Assembly: GCF_037908215.1 (NCBI RefSeq)
Contig: NZ_JBBLZC010000003.1
Span: 124,001-188,000, forward strand
Length of the DNA: 64,000 nt
Source: Benzoatithermus flavus
GTDB taxonomy: Bacteria > Pseudomonadota > Alphaproteobacteria > Geminicoccales > Geminicoccaceae
Reading direction: 5' to 3'
Shown piece after piece: positions 26,704 to 34,833 of this stretch. The notes beneath the pieces are model-generated. The model worked only from the letters and a program-made list of their open reading frames with translations, did no database searches and was not told the DNA's origin. Numbering within the stretch: position 1 is the stretch's first letter; each line of letters opens with the position of its first letter. The position numbers and the translations under genes were made by a program.

Positions 26704-27471
26704 ATGCGTTCGCCGGTCAGAAGCCACGAGAGCCTCGTCGTCGACCAGTTCGGCGGGCAGGCCCATGCCTATCTCGCGAGCACGGTCCACGCGCAGGGCG
26801 AGGATCTCGAGCAGCTCGCCGCCATGGCACGCGCCCGCCCCGAGGCCGTGGTGCTTGATCTCGGCTGCGGCGCCGGGCACGTGAGCTTCCACGTGGCCCC
26901 GCACGTCGCATCGGTCACAGCCTGTGATCTCTCCGAGGCGATGTTGGCCGTGGTCGCGCGCACGGCCGCCGAGCGCGGACTGCGCAACGTCGCGACCCGG
27001 GCCGGTGCCGCGGAGCGTCTGCCGTTCGCCGACGCCGCGTTCGATCTCGTCCTCAGCCGCTACAGCGCCCATCACTGGCTCGACCTCGGCCTGGCGCTGC
27101 GCGAGGTGCGCCGCGTGCTGAAGCCGGGCGGACAAGCCGTGTTCGTGGACGTGATGTCGCCGGGCGCACCTCTGCTCGACACCTTTCTCCAGACGGTCGA
27201 GATGCTGCGCGATCCCTCGCACGGGCGGAACTACGGCGCCGACGAGTGGCTGCGCCTCGTCGCGGAGGCCGGCCTGATCCCGGAGAGCTTCACCCGCCGC
27301 CGGCTCCGGCTCGAGTTCGCTTCCTGGGTGGCACGGATGCGCACGCCCGAGCTCCACGTCCAGGCGATACGCTCGCTTCAGGCTGCCGCCCCGGCCGAGG
27401 TGCGGGCCCATTTCGCGATCGAGCCCGACGGCAGCTTCACCATCGACACCATGACGCTCGAGGCATCGTAG
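26704..27471 (+). CDS. Class I SAM-dependent methyltransferase
   Basis: 255 residues. Motif I LDLGCGAGHVSFHV near residue 57, motif post-I ACDLSEAML, FDLVLSRYSAHHW (motif IV region) and RVLKPGGQAVFVD mark an UbiE/YcgJ-type methyltransferase. ATG 26704 is preceded by AAAAGGAAG at six to seven bases. Substrate unknown. It is followed 29 bp downstream by an MFS exporter and is divergent from an MmyB regulator, consistent with a small inducible detoxification or resistance unit (inference). Confidence 0.9.
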   Translation: MRSPVRSHESLVVDQFGGQAHAYLASTVHAQGEDLEQLAAMARARPEAVVLDLGCGAGHVSFHVAPHVASVTACDLSEAMLAVVARTAAERGLRNVATRAGAAERLPFADAAFDLVLSRYSAHHWLDLGLALREVRRVLKPGGQAVFVDVMSPGAPLLDTFLQTVEMLRDPSHGRNYGADEWLRLVAEAGLIPESFTRRRLRLEFASWVARMRTPELHVQAIRSLQAAAPAEVRAHFAIEPDGSFTIDTMTLEAS

Positions 27472-27500
27472 CGGAACGCCGCCCGGCGGAGCGCTGGTGG

Positions 27501-28802
27501 ATGCGGTACGACCTGCGTCTCGATGCGCTCAACTTCCTCCTCGCCGACGTGCGGGGCGGGCTCGGCCCCTATGTCGGCATGTTCCTGCTCGGCCAGGCGC
27601 ACTGGGATCAGGCGACGATCGGCGTGGTGCTGACCATGAGCGGCCTCGTCGGCATCACGCTGCATACCCCTGTGGGAGCGCTGATCGACGCCACGCACAG
27701 AAAACGCGAGCTTCTCGTCGCCGGCGTGGCGGCGCTGGCGGCGAGCGCCCTCGCCATCGCCGCCACGCCGGTGCGGCCGGTCGTGCTCGCGGCCGACATC
27801 GTCATGGCCGTGCTCGGGGCCGTGTTCGCGCCGACCGTGGCGGCGATCACGGTGGGTCTGGTCGCCCGGGGCGAGCTGACCGCCCGGCTCGCCCGCAACG
27901 CCGCCTGGGATCGCGCCGGCAACATCTTCGTCGGTGTCGTGGCGGGGCTGGCCGGCTGGGCCTTCTCGTCGCGGGCCGTGCTCTACCTCGCACCCTTCTT
28001 CGCCCTGCTGACGGCCGTGGCCGCGCTCTCGATCCCGGCCCGCGCCATCGACCACGCGCGGGCGCGCGGCCTCGACGGCGAACGGGCCGCGAGCGGCCGG
28101 GCGCATCCCGCCGGCTGGCGCATCCTGCTCCACGACCGGCCGCTCCTGATGCTGGCCGCGGGCGTGGCGCTGTTCCACTTCGCCAACGCGCCGATGCTGC
28201 TCCTCGTGGGCCAGGAGCTCACGCTGGGCCATCCCGGCGAGGCCACCGTGCTGATGTCCGCCTGCATCGTCACGGCGCAGCTCGTCTCGATTCCGGCGGC
28301 GCTCGTGGTCGGCGCCGAGGCCGACCGCCGGGGGCGCAAGCCGCTCCTGCTCGCGGCCTTCGCCGCACTGCCGGCGCGGTGCCTCCTGTTCGCCGCCGTC
28401 GACCGTCCGTTCTGGCTCGTGGCCGGGCAGATCCTGGACGGGGTGGCGCTCGGCATGCTGGATGCGCTCCTCGCCCTGGTGCTCGCCGACGTGATGCGCG
28501 GCACCGGCCGGTACAATCTCGCCCGCGGGCTCGTCGGCACCGTCCAGGGCATCGGCGGCTCGTCGAGCAACGCCGTGGCGGGGCTGCTCGTCGTCTGGGC
28601 CGGCTACCCGGTGACGTTCCTCGTGCTGGCGCTCGTGGCGCTCGCGGCCTTCCTCCTGATGGCGCTGGCGATGCCCGAAACGGGGAACGCCGTTCCGCCC
28701 GGTACTGCGGGCCTCACGGCACCAGCACCGCGGCCCCTTGCAGACGGCCCTCGCGCAGATCGGCCAGCGCTTCGTTCGCGGCCGCGAGCGGGTAGGGGGT
28801 GA
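27501..28802 (+). CDS. MFS transporter, 3' end overlapping a convergent gene
   Basis: 433 residues with about 12 membrane segments. Motif-A-like loops PVGALIDATHRKREL and EADRRGRKPLL are present. The last ~40 residues after the final helix are Pro/Arg/Ala-rich and lie on top of the 3' end of the convergent alcohol dehydrogenase (89-bp overlap). This suggests that an original stop codon was lost. ATG 27501 has CGGAG about ten bases upstream. It probably exports a toxic compound together with the methyltransferase; substrate unknown. Confidence 0.85.
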   Translation: MRYDLRLDALNFLLADVRGGLGPYVGMFLLGQAHWDQATIGVVLTMSGLVGITLHTPVGALIDATHRKRELLVAGVAALAASALAIAATPVRPVVLAADIVMAVLGAVFAPTVAAITVGLVARGELTARLARNAAWDRAGNIFVGVVAGLAGWAFSSRAVLYLAPFFALLTAVAALSIPARAIDHARARGLDGERAASGRAHPAGWRILLHDRPLLMLAAGVALFHFANAPMLLLVGQELTLGHPGEATVLMSACIVTAQLVSIPAALVVGAEADRRGRKPLLLAAFAALPARCLLFAAVDRPFWLVAGQILDGVALGMLDALLALVLADVMRGTGRYNLARGLVGTVQGIGGSSSNAVAGLLVVWAGYPVTFLVLALVALAAFLLMALAMPETGNAVPPGTAGLTAPAPRPLADGPRADRPALRSRPRAGRG

Positions 28803-29697
28803 CCTCGATCCGGATCGGCACCTCGCCCGCGAGTGCCAGGAACTCGATCGCGTCCTGCCGGGTGAGGTTCGCGACCGAGCGCACGACCCGCTCCTCCCAC
28901 AACAGGCGATAGGGGAAGCTCGGGATGTCGCTCATGTGAATGCCGCCGCAGACGACGACCCCGCCCTTGCGCACCGCCGCGAGCGCTGCCGGCACGAGGC
29001 CGCCTACGGGCGCGAACAGGATCGCGGCGTCGAGCGGCACGGGCGGGGCCGCCGTCGAATCGCCCGCCCAGACGGCGCCGAGCCCCGCCGCGAAGGCCTG
29101 GGCGGCCGCGTCGCCGGGGCGGGTGAAGGCGAAGATCTCCCGACCCTGGTGCCGGGCGACCTGGGCGATGATGTGGGCGGCGGCGCCGAAGCCGTAGATG
29201 CCGAGCCGTCTCGCGTCGCTCGCCATGCGCAGGGAGCGGTAGCCGATCAGCCCGGCGCACAGGAGCGGTGCGGCCGCGATGTCGTCGTAGCGCTCGGGCA
29301 GGGGAAAGCAGTAGGCGGCATCGGCGACCGTGTATTCGGCATAGCCGCCGTCGATGGTGTAGCCGGTGAAGCCCGGCGCGTCGCACAGGTTCTCGTGACC
29401 GCTTCGGCAGTAGGGGCAGACGCCGCAGGTATGGCCGAGCCAGGGTATGCCGATCCGCTCGCCTGCACGGAAGGTGTCGACACCTGCGCCGGCCGCCACC
29501 ACCTCGCCCACGATCTCGTGGCCGGGCACCAGCGGCAGCTTCGGCTGCTCCAACTCGCCGTCGACGACGTGGAGGTCGGTCCGGCACACCGCGCAGGCCC
29601 TCACCTTGACCAGGACCTGACCGGGACCGGGCGAGGGGATCGGGATGTCGGCCGGCCGCAGGGGCCGCCCCGGCGCATCGAGCAGCATCGCCCGCAT
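28714..29697 (-). CDS. Zinc-dependent alcohol dehydrogenase (MDR family)
   Basis: 327 residues. The catalytic domain shows ACAVCRTDLHVVDGEL near residue 35, GHEIVG (catalytic-zinc region) and the four structural-zinc cysteines in CGVCPYCRSGHENLCDA. The cofactor domain contains IYGFGAAAHIIAQVA, which departs slightly from the GxGxxG rule. The sequence resembles the zinc-binding alcohol dehydrogenase branch related to AdhP and adh-like stress proteins. It is monocistronic between an MFS gene and a pilin gene. Oxidises or reduces short alcohols/aldehydes with NAD(P); substrate not predictable. Confidence 0.9.
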   Translation of the reverse strand: MRAMLLDAPGRPLRPADIPIPSPGPGQVLVKVRACAVCRTDLHVVDGELEQPKLPLVPGHEIVGEVVAAGAGVDTFRAGERIGIPWLGHTCGVCPYCRSGHENLCDAPGFTGYTIDGGYAEYTVADAAYCFPLPERYDDIAAAPLLCAGLIGYRSLRMASDARRLGIYGFGAAAHIIAQVARHQGREIFAFTRPGDAAAQAFAAGLGAVWAGDSTAAPPVPLDAAILFAPVGGLVPAALAAVRKGGVVVCGGIHMSDIPSFPYRLLWEERVVRSVANLTRQDAIEFLALAGEVPIRIEVTPYPLAAANEALADLREGRLQGAAVLVP

Positions 29698-29871
29698 GGT
29701 CTGTGGTCTCCCTTGGCTGCCAGCCGATCCTACAGGGTCGGAGGGGCTGCAGGGTAGGGGAAGCGGAGCACGGCTGTGAGCCTCTCTCCCGATCGGGCCG
29801 AGGCTCGGCGCATGGCGCAGGAGGCCGCCTCGGCTCCAGCGCCCCGCACGGCCGGCGCAGCCGCGCCGTGC

Positions 29872-30087
29872 TCAGCGGAGGAGCACGGCCGCGATCGCCC
29901 GGCCGATCGCCTCGAGGGTAGCATAGAGGCCATCCGTGCTCACCGACACGGCTTCGATCCCGGCGACGATCGCGACCGCGACGAGGCTGGCGGTGAGAGC
30001 ATACTCGACGGCCGTAGCTGCCCACTCGTCGGCGAGCAGCGAGCGGGCACGGCGGCGATCCGGCGCGCATGGTGAAGGCTGCGACAT
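29872..30087 (-). CDS. Flp/Fap-type type IVb pilin
   Basis: 71 residues. A basic leader (RRRARSLLADE) precedes the pilin segment WAATAVEYALTASLVAVAIV, which matches the Flp consensus with the glutamate five residues into the mature helix. GGAGAG lies six bases upstream of the ATG at 30087. Flp pilins assemble into Tad pili for surface attachment after TadV/CpaA prepilin processing. No tad/cpa genes occur in the window, so it is an orphan or works with a remote cluster. Confidence 0.8.
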   Translation of the reverse strand: MSQPSPCAPDRRRARSLLADEWAATAVEYALTASLVAVAIVAGIEAVSVSTDGLYATLEAIGRAIAAVLLR

Positions 30088-30170
30088 CTTCGGCTCTCCT
30101 CGGTCGGCCGGGCGGGAGCTTAGCCGGAGCGAGATGAAGGAAGGCTTGATGTGGCCGGCTGCCGGCGCGG

Positions 30171-31172
30171 TCAGGCGGCGAGCCGGCTGCGGCTCGTGAC
30201 CAGGGCCGCCGCCTCGCGCAAGGCCGAGGGCCCTTCGTCCGCGCCCAAGGCCGTCAGCCGGCGCCGCCAGGTGCGGGCACCGGGCAGCCCGTTGAACAGG
30301 CCCAGCATGTGGCGGGCGATCGCCCGCAAGGGCACGCCGCGCCGGCTCTGGGCCGCCGCATAGTCGGCCATCGCCTCGACCACGCCCCACCGGTCGGGCG
30401 TCGCCGGCGCGTCCCCGAGCAGTGCCGCCTCGAACGCGACGAGCGACCAGGGATTCTCGTAGGCCTCGCGCCCGACCATGACGCCGTCGACCGGGCCGAG
30501 CTGCTCGCGCGCCGCCACCGGCGAACGGATGCCGCCGTTCACCACGATCTCGAGCATGGGGAACGCCTCTTTGAGGCGATGGACGACCTTGTAGCGCAGA
30601 GGCGGGATCTCGCGGTTCTCTTTGGGGCTCAGCCCCTCGAGCCAGGCTTTGCGAGCGTGGACGACGAAGGTGCCGCAGCCGGCGGCGGCCACGGTCTCGA
30701 CGAAGCGGGCGAGGAAGGCGAACTCCTCGCTGTCGTCGATGCCGATCCGGCACTTGACCGTGACCGGGACCGCCACGGCCGCGCGCATGGCGGCGATGCA
30801 CTCGGCCACACGTGCGGGCTCCGCCATCAGGCAGGCGCCGAAGCGGCCCTGCTGCACGCGGCCGGACGGGCAGCCGCAGTTGAGGTTGATCTCGTCGTAG
30901 CCGCGATCCGCGCCGATCCGCGCGGCACGGGCGAGATCACGGGGCTCGCTGCCGCCGAGCTGCAGCGCCACCGGATGCTCGGCGGGGTCGAAGCCGAGAT
31001 GCCGCTCGGCGTCGCCGAACAGGATGGCCCCGGTGTGCACCATTTCCGTGTAGAGGAGGGCACGGGGGGCGAGCAGGCGATAGAAATAGCGGCAATGCCG
31101 GTCCGTCCAATCCATCATCGGAGCGACGCTGAGCCGGCGATCCAGGGTTTGGGCGGGTTTCACGAGATCCAT
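30171..31172 (-). CDS. dusA: tRNA-dihydrouridine synthase A
   Basis: 333 residues; FMN-dependent reduction of uridines in the tRNA D-loop. Family motifs: SVAPMMDWTDRHCRYFYRLL near residue 15, EINLNCGCPSGRVQQGRFGA with the catalytic cysteine near residue 98, VTVKCRIGID and HARKAWLEGLSPKENR. The gene appears intact to its start. A decayed integrase begins 98 bp upstream on the opposite strand. dusA 5' ends are a known attachment site for one integrase family, so this gene marks the left boundary of the island that follows. Confidence 0.95.
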   Translation of the reverse strand: MDLVKPAQTLDRRLSVAPMMDWTDRHCRYFYRLLAPRALLYTEMVHTGAILFGDAERHLGFDPAEHPVALQLGGSEPRDLARAARIGADRGYDEINLNCGCPSGRVQQGRFGACLMAEPARVAECIAAMRAAVAVPVTVKCRIGIDDSEEFAFLARFVETVAAAGCGTFVVHARKAWLEGLSPKENREIPPLRYKVVHRLKEAFPMLEIVVNGGIRSPVAAREQLGPVDGVMVGREAYENPWSLVAFEAALLGDAPATPDRWGVVEAMADYAAAQSRRGVPLRAIARHMLGLFNGLPGARTWRRRLTALGADEGPSALREAAALVTSRSRLAA

Positions 31173-31270
31173 GCGGGCATAGCTCGATTTACTTCCGGTA
31201 CGGTGATGGCGCAGTTTCCATGCGGCGCGACATGGTCTTGCGCCGGTGCCGCTGTACCAAGGTTTGCGCC

Positions 31271-32064
31271 ATGGCGACCATCGTCAAGCGCGGCAACGCT
31301 TACCGGGTACAGATCCGCGCGAGCCACGCCGAGGCGAAGCGCTGGGCGACACGAGCGGAAGCCTCTGTCGATAGGGGCAAGCGGGTCGACCTGCGCACGA
31401 CGACTTTCGCCGATATCCTGACCGCCTACGCCGAGAGCGTCGGTTCCATGTCGCGCTCGAAAGAGGCGGGTTGAACCTGATCCGCGCCGAGTGCGGCAGG
31501 GTGCCGTTCGCCTGCGCCACGGCCATGCTTCTGTCGGAGATCGCGAGCCTGGAGTGGTCCGGGCTGGACGCCGGCAGCCGCACGATCCCGATCCGGGATA
31601 GGAAGCACCCGCGGCAGAAGCAGGGCAACCATCAGGCGGTGCCGCTCCTGCGCGGCCATTTCGCGGTCGGGGGCGAGGTCATCGACCCCTTGGCGATCAT
31701 CGAATGGCAGGCCCGGCGCGGCTTTCGCATCTTTCCCTCCAGGCCCGACAGCATATCGACCGCTTTCATGCGGGCCGTCGCGGCGTGCGGGAGCGAGGAC
31801 CTCCCCTCCCACGACCTGCGGCACCACGGTTGCAGCTTGTTGTTCGAGGCCGGCTACGGGATCGAGGAAGTATCGCTGGTGAGCGGGCATCGGGACTGGA
31901 ACATGCTGCGCCGCTACCCGCGGATCGAACCCGAGCCGCTGCATCGGCGACGGGCCGGGCAGACGAACGTGGTAGATGCCGTAGACCGATTGCCCGAGGC
32001 CCGAGGGAGGATTCGAGCCGCCTTGACGCCACAGGCGTTTTTGGGCATCGAATTTGAATCATAA
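31271..32064 (+). pseudogene. Decayed tyrosine recombinase (integrase) next to dusA
   Basis: Two frames hold the remains of one phage-type integrase. The first (31271-31474) has the AP2-like N-terminal arm, starting MATIVKRGNAYRVQIRASHA. The second (31471-32064) has the catalytic domain with SEIASLEWSG, SHDLRHHGCSLLFEAGY, and VSGHRDWNMLRRYPRI. The core-binding domain of roughly 100 residues is missing and a frameshift joins the pieces. The first catalytic arginine (normally just before the E-I-A-S-L stretch) is replaced, while the HxxR, H and Tyr boxes are still readable. It can no longer act as a recombinase. Its position, divergent from dusA and just before cas3, suggests it once mobilised this island. 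Confidence 0.8.
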
Positions 32065-32166
32065 GCTGCATGTTCGTGGTCGGAATAAACGTAGAATGTT
32101 TGTCCTTTGCCGATTCGATTCGATGTCGGGTTATTCAAGCACTTGGCCGTCCCTGCATTGCTTTAG

Positions 32167-34833
32167 ATGCAGGATTCGGGGACCGGCTCTGCTAACGGTG
32201 CGCTTCCGTACGGGTTCGCGGTAATGAGAGGCTGGCCGGGTTCCGGCGATCTTTGGGGCAAGTTTGCCGACGAGGCGCGTGGCGGGCCGGCTTGGCATCC
32301 CCTGGTCGATCACTGCACCGATGTGGCCTGCGCCTTGGAGGCGCTGCTCGGGCAGCCCACCATCCGTCGCCGCCTGGCCCGCACCGGTGGGCTCGACGAT
32401 CTCGAGGATGTGCAGGTGGCGCGGCTGTGCTTTCTCGGCTTCCTGCATGACCTCGGCAAGTGCAACTGGGGCTTCCAGCGCAAGATCCAGCCGGGCGTCC
32501 CGCCTGCCGAGCACGGCGGGCACGTGGCGGAAGTGGCCGCTCTCCTGCTCGCGCCGGAGCTGCAGCCGAAATTCCTGAGAATTCTGCCGCTGGAGGCGAT
32601 GGCCACCTGGGGCGACGAGGCCGCCATCGACGAGCTCTTCTGCGCCGCCGTCTCGCACCACCGCCGGCAGCTCGTCCTCGACCAGGGTGGTGCCCTGCCC
32701 GGCCTCGATAAGCGTTCGATCCGCTTCTGGCAGCCGCGGCACGGCCATGAGCCCCTGCGGCGCCTGGAAGAACTCGTCGCCGCTGCGCGCGCGACGTTCG
32801 CGGCGGCATTCCGGGCCGGCGGCGGTCCGCTTCCGGGGGGAGCGCCCTTCCAGCACGCTTTCTGTGGCCTTCTGATGCTCGCCGACTGGCTCGGCTCCAG
32901 CGAGACCTTCTTTCCGTTCCGGGCGACGCCCGACGAGGACCGTCCGGCTCTCGCCCGCGAGGCCGCTGCCCGGGCGGTGACGGCGGTCGGGCTCGCCGTC
33001 GAGGGGCGCCGTGCCGGGCTTCGGGCGCGGCCGGTCCAGGACGCGACGTTCAACGGCTTCCCGCTCAATCCCGCGCAAGCCGCGGTCGCGGCGCTTCCGC
33101 GCGACCCGCCCCCGCCGCTCGTCGTGCTCGAAGCGGAGACCGGCTCCGGCAAGACGGAGGCGGCACTGCTCCACTTCAAGCGGCTGTTCGAGGCCGGCCA
33201 GGTGGACGGCCTCTATTTCGCGCTCCCGACCCGCTCGAGCGCCAGCCAGATCCAGGAGCGTATCCGGCGCGCACTGCAACGGCTCTTTCCCGAGGACGAC
33301 CGCCCGCCCGTGATCCTCGCCGTGCCGGGCTACATCCGCGCCGACGACCGCAGCGGCTCGCGGCTGCCGGGCTTCGAGGTGGTCTGGGACGACGACCCGG
33401 GCGAGGCGGGGCGGCAGCGGCGCTGGGCGGCCGAGCACCCCAAGCGCTACATGGCGGGGCAGATCGTGGTCGGCACCGTCGATCAGGCGCTGCTCGGCAA
33501 CCTCCAGGTGCCTTACGCTCACCTGCGCTCGAGCGCGCTCCTGCGCCATCTCCTGGTGGTCGACGAGGTGCACAGCTCCGATGCCTACATGACCGCGGTG
33601 CTGGGCTCGCTGCTGCGGGCGCATGCGGCCGCGGGCGGCCATGCGCTCCTGATGTCGGCCACGCTCGGCGGCGCTGCGCGCGCGGCCTATCTCGACGAGC
33701 CCGTCCCGCCCCTCGCCGCGGCGGAGATGGTCCCGTATCCGCTGCTCTCCTTCTCCGGCGGTGTCCGCCCGATCCCGATCGCCGGACCGGACAAGGCGGT
33801 GCGGCTCGAGCCGCTGGCGGCGATCGACCAGCCCGCGGCACTCGCCTCACGGCTGATCGAGGCCGCGACGGCAGGCGCCAAGGTGCTCGTCGTGCGCAAC
33901 ACCGTGGGCGACGCCGTGGCGCTGTTCGAGACCGTGCGCAACAGCCTGGAGGCGCAGGGCCGTGCGGGCCTGCTGCTCGAGGTGGCGGGTGTGCCGACCC
34001 TGCATCACGGGCGGTTCGCGGGCGAGGACCGCAAGCTGCTCGACGAGGCGGTCGAGAAGAGGCTGGGTCGCGAGCGTCCCGAGGGCGGTGCCATCGTCAT
34101 CGGCACGCAGACGCTCGAGCAGAGCCTCGACATCGATGCCGACCTCCTGGTCACGGATCTCTGCCCGATCGACGTGCTCCTGCAGCGCATCGGTCGGTTG
34201 CACCGCCATCGCGATCGGACCCGGCCGGCCGGCTTCGCCGAGGCGCGCGCCGTGATCCTCACGCCATCGGCGCGAGGTTTGGCGCCGTTCCTGACCAGCC
34301 GCGCGCATGGCCTCGGCAGCGTCTACCCCGACCTGCGCGTCGTCGAGGCGACCTGGCGGCTGATCGAGGCGCACCCCGTTCTCGAGATCCCGGCCATGAA
34401 CCGGATGCTGGTCGAGCGCGCTACCCATCCCGAGGTGCTGCGGGCGGTCGAGGCCGAGGGCGGCGATGCCTGGCGCGAGCACGGGCAGGCCGTCCTTGGC
34501 AAGGAGTTCAGTCAGCGCGGCATTGCAGCCCTGCATGTTATCTGTCGCGGCAAGCCGTTCGGCAAGTTCGCGTTCCCCGATGCTGAGGAGAAGATCGTCA
34601 CCCGTCTCAGCGCCAACGACCGGGTTCTGGCCTTGCCCGAAGCGGCGCGCGGCCCGTTTGGTGCGATGGTGAGCTCGCTCAAGCTGCCGGCCCATCTCCT
34701 GCGCGGCGTGGCGGGCGACGCCGCTGTGACAAAACTCACAGACACGGGACGGGGTTTTACTTTCGCCTATGGCGGCGAGGCGTTCCGCTACGACGAGCGC
34801 GGGTTGGCACGGGAGGGTACGGCGAAAGCATGA
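32167..34833 (+). CDS. cas3: CRISPR-associated nuclease/helicase Cas3 (type I-E)
   Basis: 888 residues. An N-terminal HD nuclease domain (HPLVDHCTDVA at ~44, then FLHDLGK with the metal-binding HD at 94-95) is fused to a superfamily 2 helicase with Walker A AETGSGKTEA near 322, DEVH near 465, the SAT motif (LMSATLGG), and QRIGRLHRH motif VI. Cas3 is recruited by Cascade to an R-loop, nicks the displaced strand and degrades the target. ATG 32167 has no clear ribosome binding site; ATG 32224, near the conserved WGKF start, is an alternative. The stop overlaps casA by ATGA. Confidence 0.95.
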   Translation: MQDSGTGSANGALPYGFAVMRGWPGSGDLWGKFADEARGGPAWHPLVDHCTDVACALEALLGQPTIRRRLARTGGLDDLEDVQVARLCFLGFLHDLGKCNWGFQRKIQPGVPPAEHGGHVAEVAALLLAPELQPKFLRILPLEAMATWGDEAAIDELFCAAVSHHRRQLVLDQGGALPGLDKRSIRFWQPRHGHEPLRRLEELVAAARATFAAAFRAGGGPLPGGAPFQHAFCGLLMLADWLGSSETFFPFRATPDEDRPALAREAAARAVTAVGLAVEGRRAGLRARPVQDATFNGFPLNPAQAAVAALPRDPPPPLVVLEAETGSGKTEAALLHFKRLFEAGQVDGLYFALPTRSSASQIQERIRRALQRLFPEDDRPPVILAVPGYIRADDRSGSRLPGFEVVWDDDPGEAGRQRRWAAEHPKRYMAGQIVVGTVDQALLGNLQVPYAHLRSSALLRHLLVVDEVHSSDAYMTAVLGSLLRAHAAAGGHALLMSATLGGAARAAYLDEPVPPLAAAEMVPYPLLSFSGGVRPIPIAGPDKAVRLEPLAAIDQPAALASRLIEAATAGAKVLVVRNTVGDAVALFETVRNSLEAQGRAGLLLEVAGVPTLHHGRFAGEDRKLLDEAVEKRLGRERPEGGAIVIGTQTLEQSLDIDADLLVTDLCPIDVLLQRIGRLHRHRDRTRPAGFAEARAVILTPSARGLAPFLTSRAHGLGSVYPDLRVVEATWRLIEAHPVLEIPAMNRMLVERATHPEVLRAVEAEGGDAWREHGQAVLGKEFSQRGIAALHVICRGKPFGKFAFPDAEEKIVTRLSANDRVLALPEAARGPFGAMVSSLKLPAHLLRGVAGDAAVTKLTDTGRGFTFAYGGEAFRYDERGLAREGTAKA

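Noticed and set aside
30601..31200. Search for a repeated dusA 5' segment as attachment site
   Set aside because: I found no second copy of the dusA start region by eye near the right end of the island, so no att site is annotated; a computed search is needed to settle it.
31220..31474. Considered as an intact small DNA-binding protein
   Set aside because: It is the arm domain of an integrase whose catalytic part follows in another frame; annotated as one pseudogene.
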